From: Natronohydrobacter sp. | GTDB taxonomy: Bacteria > Pseudomonadota > Alphaproteobacteria > Rhodobacterales > Rhodobacteraceae | Direction: 5' to 3' | DNA: 42,920 nucleotides | Assembly: GCA_007125005.1 (NCBI GenBank) | Contig: SLDY01000001.1 | Coordinates: 1-42,920 of the forward strand | Shown: positions 17,515-26,178 of the stretch, piece by piece | How positions within the stretch are numbered: the first letter of the stretch is position 1 | How the letters are laid out: every line of letters begins with the position of its first letter | The notes under the pieces: generated by a model | What the model was told of the DNA's origin: nothing | What the model saw: the letters and a program-made list of their open reading frames with translations, nothing else | Database searches by the model: none | Translations under genes and position numbers: made by a program

Positions 17515-17995
17515 CACTGAGTTTCGCAACGTCACGAGTGTGGGTGATCTGGAACGGCTGGAGAATGCCTTGCGCGCACTGAGTGCAGAGATCGCTGAGG
17601 ATTACGCCACAGACAAGGCAGCGCTCGCGGAGGCGGTTCTGGGCGCGCAACCTGCCGCACATGGGCTGTTGGCGCTGGTCAGCGGGCAAACACTTGGCGC
17701 GGCGCTTTACAGCCCATTGTTTTCAACTGTGCGCGGCGCGGCAGGGGTGTATGTGTCCGACCTTTGGGTGAATGCTGATGCGCGTGGGCAGGGGCTTGGC
17801 GCACACCTTCTGGCACAGGTCATGCGCGCTGGAGCGGCGCGCTGGCAAGCAACATGGCTCAAGCTTGCGGTTTATGACCACAGTCGCGACTCACAGCAGT
17901 TTTACAAGCGCTTGGGTTTTGAGCCCGCGTGCGGGATGCAGGAGATGAGCCTCGGCCCGCAGGGCGTGGGCGCGTTGATAAAGAGGAACTCATGA
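17507..17995 (+). CDS. GNAT-family N-acetyltransferase
   Basis: A 162-residue single-domain acetyltransferase using acetyl-CoA. The acetyl-CoA-binding motif A is VSDLWVNADARGQGLGAHLL (the RGQGLG pyrophosphate loop), and the C-terminal SQQFYKRLGFEP is the usual motif B. The D-L-x-V-x-x-x-x-RGxGxG pattern resembles diamine/spermidine-type acetyltransferases, but that is only a resemblance. The ATG at 17507, with GAGGA seven bases upstream, overlaps the BKACE stop by eight bases; the end overlaps the amidohydrolase start as ATGA. Position between BKACE and a deacetylase suggests it acetylates an amine intermediate of the same pathway. Confidence 0.88.
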   Translation: MRDTEFRNVTSVGDLERLENALRALSAEIAEDYATDKAALAEAVLGAQPAAHGLLALVSGQTLGAALYSPLFSTVRGAAGVYVSDLWVNADARGQGLGAHLLAQVMRAGAARWQATWLKLAVYDHSRDSQQFYKRLGFEPACGMQEMSLGPQGVGALIKRNS

Positions 17996-19008
17996 AAGCC
18001 ATATTCGACGACCGGCAGCGCCTGCATGACCCGCAGCATTTTATGGCCAATGGCAAGACCTATCCCAGCCCGGAATCTCCCGAACGCATCGTCCGGCTGA
18101 AGGCGGGTGCGCAGGCGGCCGGCTGTCGGTTTGAGCCCCCCCAGGATGCCGGGCTCGCCCCTTTAGCCGCAGTTCACAGCGCGGAATATCTGCGTTTCCT
18201 GCAAAACATCCATACTCGTTGGCAGCGTATCCCCGATGCAGGGACGGAGGTGATCCCGAATATCCATCCCGCCAACCGAAGGGATAATTACCCCAAATCG
18301 GCGCTCGGGCAGGCGGGTTATCATCAGACCGACACATCCTGCCCGATCGGGGCGCATACATGGGAGTCGGCCTATTGGTCTGCGCAATCAGCGATTGCCG
18401 GGGCTGATCTAATATTTGCAGGTGAGAGGGCGGTCTATGTGCTTTCACGTCCGCCTGGACACCATGCCTTCACGGATCTGGCGGGCGGATTTTGTTTTTT
18501 GAACAACTCCGCCATTGCCGCCGAGCGGTTGCGCAAGAGGGGGCTGCGGCCCGCGATCCTTGATGTTGATGTGCATCACGGAAATGGCACGCAAGGCATA
18601 TTCTATGAGCGCGATGATGTGCTGACAGTTTCGCTTCATGCTGACCCCGACCGCTTCTATCCGTTCTTCTGGGGCGGCGCGCAGGAACGCGGCGAAGGGC
18701 GCGGGATGGGGTATAACCTGAACCTACCCCTGCCACGCGGCACAGATGACGCTGGCTATCTGGCCGCTCTGGACACCGCACTAGCACGCATCGAGGCGTT
18801 TGGCGCAGATGCGGTGGTCGTGGCGCTGGGACTGGATGCGCATATAGATGACCCGTTCAAGGGGCTGGCAATTACCACGCAGGGCTTTCAGGCAATGGCA
18901 CAGGCAATTGCAGGGCTCGGCCTGCCGCAGGTGTTGGTGCAGGAGGGTGGCTATGTAAGCGATGCGCTGGCGGATAATTTGACAGCGTTTCTGGATGGGG
19001 TTTCATGA
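17992..19008 (+). CDS. Histone-deacetylase-fold amidohydrolase, acetylpolyamine amidohydrolase-like
   Basis: A 338-residue zinc amidohydrolase of the arginase/deacetylase fold. The active-site His pair is His157-His158 in RPPGHHAF. Zinc ligands are Asp193 and His195 in DVDVHHGNGT and Asp282 in GLDAHIDDPF, and the EGGY loop near the C-terminus carries the transition-state tyrosine. Length and motif spacing match Mycoplana-type acetylpolyamine amidohydrolase, which removes acetyl groups from acetylputrescine, acetylcadaverine and acetylspermidine. It overlaps the GNAT gene upstream and the dgcA-like gene downstream, both as ATGA. In this setting it could hydrolyse an N-acetylated amine, or the N-acetyl-L-glutamate formed by DgcA; the second idea is inference. 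Confidence 0.9.
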   Translation: MKAIFDDRQRLHDPQHFMANGKTYPSPESPERIVRLKAGAQAAGCRFEPPQDAGLAPLAAVHSAEYLRFLQNIHTRWQRIPDAGTEVIPNIHPANRRDNYPKSALGQAGYHQTDTSCPIGAHTWESAYWSAQSAIAGADLIFAGERAVYVLSRPPGHHAFTDLAGGFCFLNNSAIAAERLRKRGLRPAILDVDVHHGNGTQGIFYERDDVLTVSLHADPDRFYPFFWGGAQERGEGRGMGYNLNLPLPRGTDDAGYLAALDTALARIEAFGADAVVVALGLDAHIDDPFKGLAITTQGFQAMAQAIAGLGLPQVLVQEGGYVSDALADNLTAFLDGVS

Positions 19009-20036
19009 AGATTGAATTTCACGAGCGCTATCTGAAGAAGCGCTTTCCGTTGCGGATCTCGCGCGGTGAGATACGCGGCGGTGAAAACCTGTTCATTTCG
19101 GTGAGCGAGGGCATGCTGACCGGATGGGGCGAAATGGCCCCCGGTGCCAGTGAAGGCGCGGCAGATGTTGCTGAAGGCCGCGCGCAGCTTGAGCGCTTTT
19201 GCGCGCAGGGGCTGGATGGCGCGATTCACGACATCTGGGCGCGTGCCCATTCGGCAGGTGTTGGCGCATGTGCGTTGGCGGCACTGGATATCGCGCTGTG
19301 GGATCTTCGCGCCAAACAGGCGGGGATGCCGCTCTACCGCCTTCTGGGTCTGGCGCGGCGTGGGGTAGTTTCATCGCTGACTGTGGGGATCAACCCGCCT
19401 GAGGTGGTGCGCGAGCGTGTACCGCTTTTGCTGGACCGGGGGGCCAAGGCACTTAAGATCAAACTGGGCAGTGCTGAAGGGATCGAGGCTGACAAAACCA
19501 TGTTTGCAGCCGTGCACGAAGCAGCGACAGGCAGTGACGCTGTCTTGCGCGTTGATGCGAATGGTGGATGGACCTTGGCGGATGCGCGCCATATGCTAGC
19601 CTGGCTCGCTGATCGGGGCGTGGAATATGTAGAGCAACCCCTTGTTGAAGGGGCAGAAGAGCAGTTGCCTGAGTTGTTCAGCGGGAGAGCCTTGCCGATA
19701 TTCGTCGATGAATCCTGCCGTTTGTCTACTGACATTCCGGGCTTTGCCGATTGCGTGGATGGAGTGAACCTGAAATTGATGAAATGCGGCGGCATTACAG
19801 AAGCGCTGCGCATCGTTGCCACGGCCCGCGCGCATGGTTTGAAGACCATGATTGGATGTATGGGCGAAAGCTCGGTGGCGATTGCAGCAGGGGCCAGCCT
19901 TTCAGCGCTGTTCGATTATATTGACCTCGATTCCCATCTTAACCTTGACCCGGATCCAGCGACAGGCGCACCATTTGAGCATGGTATCACCCTGCCCGCT
20001 GATCAGCCCGGCCACGGAGGCAGCCTTTATGCTTGA
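19005..20036 (+). CDS. dgcA: Enolase-superfamily racemase, DgcA-like (N-acetyl-D-glutamate racemase/dipeptide epimerase)
   Basis: A 343-residue member of the muconate-lactonizing/dipeptide-epimerase branch of the enolase superfamily. Catalytic KIK (Lys151/Lys153), metal ligands Asp184 (DANGGW), Glu210 (EQP) and Asp235 (DES), and the lysine of NLKLMKCGG (257-260) are all present. By sequence alone it would be an L-Ala-D/L-Glu epimerase. Being directly coupled to a DUF1611 gene matches the DgcN-DgcA pair described for D-glutamate catabolism in marine proteobacteria, where DgcA converts N-acetyl-D-glutamate to the L form. It overlaps its neighbours by 4 and 8 bases. The dipeptide role remains an alternative. 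Confidence 0.82.
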   Translation: MKIEFHERYLKKRFPLRISRGEIRGGENLFISVSEGMLTGWGEMAPGASEGAADVAEGRAQLERFCAQGLDGAIHDIWARAHSAGVGACALAALDIALWDLRAKQAGMPLYRLLGLARRGVVSSLTVGINPPEVVRERVPLLLDRGAKALKIKLGSAEGIEADKTMFAAVHEAATGSDAVLRVDANGGWTLADARHMLAWLADRGVEYVEQPLVEGAEEQLPELFSGRALPIFVDESCRLSTDIPGFADCVDGVNLKLMKCGGITEALRIVATARAHGLKTMIGCMGESSVAIAAGASLSALFDYIDLDSHLNLDPDPATGAPFEHGITLPADQPGHGGSLYA

Positions 20037-21063
20037 GCCGTCCCAACCCATTGCTCTGTTTGCCGAGGCCACAATGGGCAGCCTGAATGCAAAGATGGCG
20101 GAAGGGATCCTGCGCTATGGCAGCAATCCCGTGGTTGCCGTGATCGACAGCACGCAGACAGGTAAGCGCGTTCGCGACTTATGCACAATAGACAGCGATG
20201 TGCCCATCGTGGGATCGCTTGCAAAGGCACAGGCGCTCGGCGCACAGGTTCTGGTTCTGGGCACCGCGCCCTCGGGCGGTCGACTGCCGCAAGAATGGGT
20301 ATCGGTTCTGGAACAAGCCGTGGCGGAGGGCATGTCACTCGTTAACGGTATGCATGACCGCTTGCACCCAATGTTCGAAAGCAGGCTGCGCGCAGGGCAA
20401 TGGGTATGGGATCTGCGCGTGCCTCAGGGCGACGCACCACGCATTGGTATGGCGCGTGCCGCAGGCTTGAATAATACACGCGTCTTGATGGTGGGCACGG
20501 ACATGGCCATCGGCAAGATGACCGCCGGGCTGGAACTGACCCGCAGTTTGCAGCTCTTGGGGCGCAATGCAGCATTTCTGGCCACAGGCCAAACCGGCAT
20601 TGCAATCACCGGGCGTGGCATTCCGCTTGACGCAATTCGTGTCGATCATGCAGGGGGCGCGGTCGAGCGTATGGTGCTGGAAGCCGCCGAGCACGAGATT
20701 GTGGTGGTTGAAGGGCAAGGCTCTCTGTTGCATCCGGGCAGCACTGCAACCCTGCCGCTGATGCGCGGCAGCGCCTGTACGCATATGATTCTGTGTCACC
20801 GCGCTGGTATGCAGACACTGGATGAATTGGACAGCGTGCGCATTCCACCACTGCGCGATGTTATTGCCCTCAATGAGATCGTAGCACGCGCAGCAGGTGC
20901 ATTGACTCCTGCTAAAGTCGTGGCAATTGCCCTGAATACGGCGCGGTTGACACAGGCAGAGGCTGAGGTCGCCTTGAGAGCGATCGAGGATGACACAGGC
21001 TTAGCCGCAGCGGATCCGGTCCGGCAGGGGGCAGAAAAACTGGCAAAGGCAGTGTTGGAATAA
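20029..21063 (+). CDS. dgcN: DUF1611 protein, DgcN-like D-glutamate N-acetyltransferase
   Basis: A 344-residue DUF1611 protein. It shows a P-loop-like GTDMAIGKMTAGLELTRSL segment in the middle, then ATGQTGIAITGRGIP and VEGQGSLLHPGS, which are the family hallmarks. DgcN was shown to acetylate D-glutamate with acetyl-CoA, before racemisation by DgcA. The ATG at 20029 has GGAGG nine bases upstream and overlaps the dgcA stop by eight bases; the frame extends upstream without support. It is the last gene of the operon, followed by 692 gene-poor bases. The family call is firm; D-glutamate as substrate is transferred from the studied homologues. Confidence 0.85.
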   Translation: MLEPSQPIALFAEATMGSLNAKMAEGILRYGSNPVVAVIDSTQTGKRVRDLCTIDSDVPIVGSLAKAQALGAQVLVLGTAPSGGRLPQEWVSVLEQAVAEGMSLVNGMHDRLHPMFESRLRAGQWVWDLRVPQGDAPRIGMARAAGLNNTRVLMVGTDMAIGKMTAGLELTRSLQLLGRNAAFLATGQTGIAITGRGIPLDAIRVDHAGGAVERMVLEAAEHEIVVVEGQGSLLHPGSTATLPLMRGSACTHMILCHRAGMQTLDELDSVRIPPLRDVIALNEIVARAAGALTPAKVVAIALNTARLTQAEAEVALRAIEDDTGLAAADPVRQGAEKLAKAVLE

Positions 21064-21755
21064 GGAAGACCCACAAAGGCCAGCTTCAAACGCGCCACTG
21101 AGCGAAATTAGCAGCGCAGGTGGAATTGTCATGACTAAAAGGTAAGCTGACGTTGCTGAGTAACTAATCTGCATGGGATATGTGCGCAGGTTTATCATCC
21201 GTATTCCGCGAGGTCGTCCTGCTTTTTCGACCAGCTTGCAGCACAATTAAGGTGGATTAGGGTTTTCTCATGAAGTCCATAAGATCAATTATTTCGTATG
21301 GTCGTCAGAGCGTTAACCCATACTATTGGAATCACGCCGATATCGATTGCCAGTGTCATTCCACTGTTCGCAACTTGCATGCGCTCCGATATGGCAAGGC
21401 TTCGGCTGTTTGCCTGCCCCACACATATCGAGTACAGAGAAGTTGATATCATTCTTGAAGCGGTAGCAAGGCGGAAGAAACTCAACCTGATCGACCCCAA
21501 CCCTGGCTCATAAGATAGTATTGCGCTTGGGCGGTTGTGAGCCGATAGGCATCGTCATGACCTATTGCAGCACTGCGCGTGCATAGTCCCTGTCGTTTGA
21601 TCCGGACGCAGGTCAGGCGAGGGGAGGCGTGAGATCGGTCGTTTTCGGGTGCGGCTTTTATATGAAGCAAGTCGTCAGAGTGGGGAGATTTAGGGATCCA
21701 TGAGAGTAGTCCAGCGTGAGCCGCATCCTTCGCCAACAGATTTCAGACATCAAAA
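21064..21755. other. 692-base gene-poor gap with at most a gene remnant
   Basis: No convincing gene, tRNA or intrinsic terminator is seen between dgcN and dusA. The only plus-strand frame of note (21298-21513, 71 codons) has no ribosome site and no recognisable domain; its end (REVDIILEAV...) might be a decayed C-terminus. Base composition is visibly more A/T than in the operon to the left. This may be a decayed gene or an old insertion junction. Confidence 0.5.
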
Positions 21756-22751
21756 ATGAAGATCAACCGGAATTCAAAATTGGCCGTTGCGCCGATGATG
21801 GATTGGACTGACCGGCATTGTCGGTTTTTCCATCGCCAGCTCTCCGCGCATGCACAGCTTTACACCGAGATGGTGACAGCGCCTGCGCTCGTGCGGGGCG
21901 GCGCGCTTCACCTTCTGGAGCATGATCCTACGGAACATCCTGTGGTGCTTCAGCTTGGCGGCTCTGATCCTGCTGAATTGGCAGCGGCAACTCGTATTGG
22001 CTGGACGGCGGGCTATGGTGAGATCAATCTCAATTGCGGCTGCCCTTCGGATCGCGTGCAATCCGGCTGCTTTGGTGCAGTGCTGATGACACAACCTGGT
22101 CTCGTGAGCGATATCTGCATTGCAATGCGCGAGGCAAGTCCTGCTGAGATTACGGTGAAATGTCGGATTGGCGTGGATGAGCAGAACCCGCAAGAAGTTC
22201 TGCCCGCGTTTCTGGAAACTCTAAACAATGCCGGGATAAGCCATGTGATCATTCATGCCCGAAAGGCGTGGCTTCAAGGCCTTTCTCCGAAAGAGAATCG
22301 TGACATACCTCCGTTGGATTATGACCTCGTTCTTGAAATGAAATCCGCGTTTCCGAATTTGCGGATAAGTGTTAACGGAGGCATCAGCAGCCTTGCACAA
22401 GCGCGCGAATTTCTTGAACAGGGTATAGACGGCGTAATGATTGGCCGCGCAGCCTATCAGCGACCGGGAGATATTCTTGCGATGGCGGATCGTGTGATTT
22501 TCGGCGACACAAAGACAGTTTCGGCCTTTGAGGTGATAGAAAATATGCGGCCATACATCGAACGCGAACTCGCGAAGGGTGTGCGTCTTGCCGCTATGAC
22601 ACGCCATATGCTCGGGCTTTTCGCTGGGCTGCCCGGTGCGCGACATTGGCGCCAGATCCTGTCACAGAAAGCTCATGTCCCAGGGGCAGGCTTTGAGGTG
22701 CTTGATGAAGCAAAGGACGCGGTCCTCAAAGCTGTATCCGAAGCAGCTTGA
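21756..22751 (+). CDS. dusA: tRNA-dihydrouridine synthase A
   Basis: A 331-residue flavoenzyme that reduces uridine in the tRNA D-loop (U20/U20a for DusA) with NADPH and FMN. The TIM-barrel starts with VAPMMDWTDRHCR (residues 11-23). The catalytic Cys96 is in NLNCGCPSDRVQ, and the FMN-phosphate loop is SVNGGI...GVMIGRAAYQRP. The RKAWLQGLSPKENR segment is the DusA-specific tRNA-binding loop. Length is normal for DusA. It stands between the gene-poor gap and an AT-rich spacer before a GntR regulator. Its codon use is somewhat more A/T-rich than that of the catabolic operon upstream. Confidence 0.95.
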   Translation: MKINRNSKLAVAPMMDWTDRHCRFFHRQLSAHAQLYTEMVTAPALVRGGALHLLEHDPTEHPVVLQLGGSDPAELAAATRIGWTAGYGEINLNCGCPSDRVQSGCFGAVLMTQPGLVSDICIAMREASPAEITVKCRIGVDEQNPQEVLPAFLETLNNAGISHVIIHARKAWLQGLSPKENRDIPPLDYDLVLEMKSAFPNLRISVNGGISSLAQAREFLEQGIDGVMIGRAAYQRPGDILAMADRVIFGDTKTVSAFEVIENMRPYIERELAKGVRLAAMTRHMLGLFAGLPGARHWRQILSQKAHVPGAGFEVLDEAKDAVLKAVSEAA

Positions 22752-22840
22752 TAAAAAATAAACTATAAATGATAAAGTAATTTTGATATGAACTTCTAAA
22801 TATTGTGCATGACCATTCTGATCGTGAGAAAGCCTTACTG

Positions 22841-23575
22841 ATGTCTGCTCCTCTCGCTGGCCCGCGGCCGGTTTCTCAGCCCCTGCATCGTCAGTTGCGG
22901 GATCTCATGATGGCGCGCATCGAGGCCGGAGAATGGTCGCCCGGTACATATCTGCCGCCGGAAACGCGGCTCGCAGAGGAGTATGGTGTAGCCGTTGGAA
23001 CTTTGCGCAAAGCCCTTCTGGATATGGCATCAGAGGGGGTTGTCGTCCGGCGACAGGGTAAAGGGACAGTTGTTGCAACGCATGACAGTGACGCTGTGCT
23101 GTTTCGTTTTTTCAATCTCCGCAGGCCTGATGGCTCGACATTGAGGCCAGAAAGCCGCGTTCTTTCGCGCATAAAGCGTGCTGCGAATGCAGATGAACGG
23201 TCTGCTCTCGCACTTGAGCCGGAAGCCGAAGTCATCTGCATTACCCGCATTCGCGACGGCGATGGAGCGCCGATTATCTTCGAGCATATCCTTCTTGATG
23301 CCAATAGGTTTGGAGCCTTGGCGCATCAACCTCCATCTCTACCCAATACATTATATCAGTTATATCAGACCGAATACGCGGCAACTGTTCATCGGGCGCG
23401 TGAGCGTGTTACCGCAGCTGCGGCTACTGGAGCCTGCGCCGAGGCACTCGGCGTCTCTGAAGGCGTGCCGCTCCTGCATATCATGCGCCAGGCGCTTGAC
23501 TACAATGCTAGCCCCATTGAGCTACGGTTATCCTGGGTTAATACCTCGGAATTGTTTTATCAGGCAGAGGTTTGA
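22841..23575 (+). CDS. GntR-family regulator with UTRA domain (HutC subfamily)
   Basis: A 244-residue regulator. The N-terminal winged helix (about residues 12-75; PLHRQLRDLMMARIEAGEWSPG and the ETRLAEEYGVAVGTLRKAL recognition helix region) is joined to a C-terminal UTRA effector-binding domain (about 95-240). The ATG at 22841 is preferred over an in-frame GTG at 22805 because SAPLAGPRPVSQPLHRQ is a normal lead, but the ribosome site is weak in both cases. A strikingly A/T-rich spacer (22752-22840) precedes it and probably holds its own promoter and operator. HutC-type proteins sense small metabolites such as urocanate, amino sugars or phosphonates. No obvious target gene is adjacent, so the effector is unknown. 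Confidence 0.86.
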   Translation: MSAPLAGPRPVSQPLHRQLRDLMMARIEAGEWSPGTYLPPETRLAEEYGVAVGTLRKALLDMASEGVVVRRQGKGTVVATHDSDAVLFRFFNLRRPDGSTLRPESRVLSRIKRAANADERSALALEPEAEVICITRIRDGDGAPIIFEHILLDANRFGALAHQPPSLPNTLYQLYQTEYAATVHRARERVTAAAATGACAEALGVSEGVPLLHIMRQALDYNASPIELRLSWVNTSELFYQAEV

Positions 23576-23746
23576 AGCATGGTTTCTGAGGCCGGCTGTT
23601 TTTCGCGCATTTTTCACTGTGTATCAACTGCAACGACATGACAAAGTTGCACAAGCCTTGAGCCTTGAGGCGCTTGCCGTTACCAGTTGCGGATGGGGTT
23701 CCGGTCAGTCTGGTCGGGTGCCGTTTTGAAATACGAAAGAGAGAGA

Positions 23747-24634
23747 ATGCCAAGTATAACAAAAGCCGTATTCCCGGTTGCCGGTCTTGGCACAAGATTT
23801 CTCCCCGCCACCAAGGCCATGCCCAAGGAATTGCTGCCCATCATCGACAAGCCCATCGTTCAATATGCTGTCGAGGAGGCAGTTGCTGCCGGGATCACTG
23901 AGCTGATCTTTGTTACTGGGCGCAATAAGCGGGCTGTAGGCGATCATTTTGATGCCAATCTGGAGCTCGAAAATCAGTTGCTGAGCAAAGGCAAGACCGA
24001 ATTACGCGATATGGTGCGCAATATCGTGCCCGAAGGCGTGTCGTGTATTTTCGTACGCCAGCCAGAGCCTTTGGGCCTAGGCCATGCCGTGCTTTGCGCA
24101 GCGCCGGCTGTGGGGGACAATCCCTTCGCTGTTCTGCTGGCCGATGATCTGATGCAGGGCCAAACCTTGCCGACCGCTGCGCTGGTTGCGGCTTTTGAGA
24201 AAAAAGCGCAAGCATTGCTCTCGGTCTCGGAGGTGCCACATACGCAAGTCTCGAAATATGGCATCCTGCGGCCTGGCGCGACAGGTGCAGACGGTTTCAT
24301 CGCTGTTGAAGGTCTGATCGAAAAGCCTGATCCAGATGATGCACCCTCCAATATGGCTTCTTTCGGCCGCTATGTGTTCACTTCAGAGATTTTCGGTATT
24401 CTGCGCAGCCTGCCGCCGGGTGCTGGAGGCGAGATCCAGCTGGCAGATGCGATTGACCTCTTGGCTGCGCGGGGCAAGGTGTCTGCAATCGTAAACCCAG
24501 CGCGGCGTTATGATTGCGGTGACAAGTTCGGTTATCTGAGCGCGATTGTCGATTTTGCGCTTGAGGCCCCCGAGTATCGGGATGATTTCATTGCGCTGCT
24601 ACGATCACGCCTGGCAGATTTTGATGTGAGGTGA
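23747..24634 (+). CDS. galU: UTP-glucose-1-phosphate uridylyltransferase
   Basis: A 295-residue nucleotidyltransferase making UDP-glucose from UTP and glucose-1-phosphate. The nucleotide-binding loop GLGTRFLPATKAMPKELLP (residues 13-31) is complete. Further family segments are QPEPLGLGHAVLCA, LLADDLM (metal-binding aspartate) and VEGLIEKP. The ATG at 23747 follows GAAAGAGAGAG; longer in-frame starts lack family similarity. galE begins four bases after its stop, so the two form an operon feeding UDP-glucose and UDP-galactose into exopolysaccharide, LPS or glycolipid synthesis. The 171-base gap upstream is likely its promoter region. Confidence 0.95.
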   Translation: MPSITKAVFPVAGLGTRFLPATKAMPKELLPIIDKPIVQYAVEEAVAAGITELIFVTGRNKRAVGDHFDANLELENQLLSKGKTELRDMVRNIVPEGVSCIFVRQPEPLGLGHAVLCAAPAVGDNPFAVLLADDLMQGQTLPTAALVAAFEKKAQALLSVSEVPHTQVSKYGILRPGATGADGFIAVEGLIEKPDPDDAPSNMASFGRYVFTSEIFGILRSLPPGAGGEIQLADAIDLLAARGKVSAIVNPARRYDCGDKFGYLSAIVDFALEAPEYRDDFIALLRSRLADFDVR

Positions 24635-24638
24635 CAGT

Positions 24639-25664
24639 ATGCCCAAGGAGGCGCGGCCCGTCATTCTTGTTACAGGGGGCGCGGGCTATATCGGGTCACA
24701 TGCCTGCAAGGTTTTGGCACAAAATGGGTATTTTCCCGTTACCTATGACAATCTCTCGACAGGCTGGGCGGAAGCGGTGAAATTCGGCCCACTTGTCATA
24801 GGAGATCTCCTGGACACAGCTGCGTTGGATGCGGTTTTTGCAGAATACCAGCCACGCGGGGTAATGCATTTCGCGGCCCTCAGTCAGGTGGGTGAGGCGA
24901 CGCGTGATCCCGGTCTTTACTGGCGCAACAATCTTGGCGGCTCGCTCAATCTGGTCGAGGCGATGCTAAAAGCCGGATGTCGTGACATCGTGTTTTCTTC
25001 CACCTGTGCAACCTATGGAGATCAGGATGGGGTTGTTCTGACCGAAGAGAGTGCACAGCGCCCGCTTAATGCCTATGGTGCCTCGAAACTCGCTGTCGAA
25101 GGGGTCTTGCGGGATTTCGGGCGCAGCGATGGGCTCAATGCAGTCATCTTTCGGTATTTCAATGTAGCAGGGGCCGATCCGGACGCTGAGATTGGTGAAT
25201 GGCACCAGCCAGAGACACATCTCATCCCCGCGATGATCGAGGCCGTTGCGGGCGCGCGCGAGGCGCTGGTAATACATGGCAAAGACTATCCCACCCATGA
25301 TGGCACCTGCATCCGGGATTATGTGCATGTAATGGATCTGGTTGATGCCCATCTGCGCGGATTGCGCTGGCTTGAAGATGGACGCGGCAGCCGTGTCTTT
25401 AACTTGGGAACGGGTGTCGGTTTCTCAGTTGAAGAAGTGATCCGCAACTGCCGAGCGGGCACAGGCCGGCGCGTGCCGCATGAATTCGGACCGCGCAGGG
25501 CAGGGGATGCAGCCTCGCTGGTCTCCGGCAGCCAGCGCGCGCAGGATGAACTGGGGTGGATTGCGCAGCGATCCTCGCTCAAGGTTATGATCGAGGATGC
25601 ATGGCGCTGGTATCAAACGGGTGGTTATTTGAAACAGCTTTCAGAGCGTAAGGCAGAAGGATGA
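24639..25664 (+). CDS. galE: UDP-glucose 4-epimerase
   Basis: A 341-residue short-chain (extended SDR) epimerase interconverting UDP-glucose and UDP-galactose through a 4-keto intermediate with bound NAD. The NAD-binding loop is VTGGAGYIGSH (residues 11-21). The catalytic Ser/Thr region is SSTCATYG, the Tyr-x-x-x-Lys pair lies in YGASK, and the GalE-type RYFNVAGAD and HDGTCIRDYVHVMDL motifs follow. It is coupled to galU by a four-base gap and ends 15 bases from the convergent ferredoxin gene. Confidence 0.95.
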   Translation: MPKEARPVILVTGGAGYIGSHACKVLAQNGYFPVTYDNLSTGWAEAVKFGPLVIGDLLDTAALDAVFAEYQPRGVMHFAALSQVGEATRDPGLYWRNNLGGSLNLVEAMLKAGCRDIVFSSTCATYGDQDGVVLTEESAQRPLNAYGASKLAVEGVLRDFGRSDGLNAVIFRYFNVAGADPDAEIGEWHQPETHLIPAMIEAVAGAREALVIHGKDYPTHDGTCIRDYVHVMDLVDAHLRGLRWLEDGRGSRVFNLGTGVGFSVEEVIRNCRAGTGRRVPHEFGPRRAGDAASLVSGSQRAQDELGWIAQRSSLKVMIEDAWRWYQTGGYLKQLSERKAEG

Positions 25665-25679
25665 TGCGGCCGCCTATGC

Positions 25680-26147
<468 letters not shown>

Positions 26148-26178
26148 TTATGGAAACGGTCGAAACGGGCAGACGCAA

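Noticed and set aside
21298-21513. 71-codon plus-strand frame as a real gene
   Set aside because: No ribosome binding site, no recognisable domain and poor codon bias. Mentioned only as a possible remnant in the gap entry.
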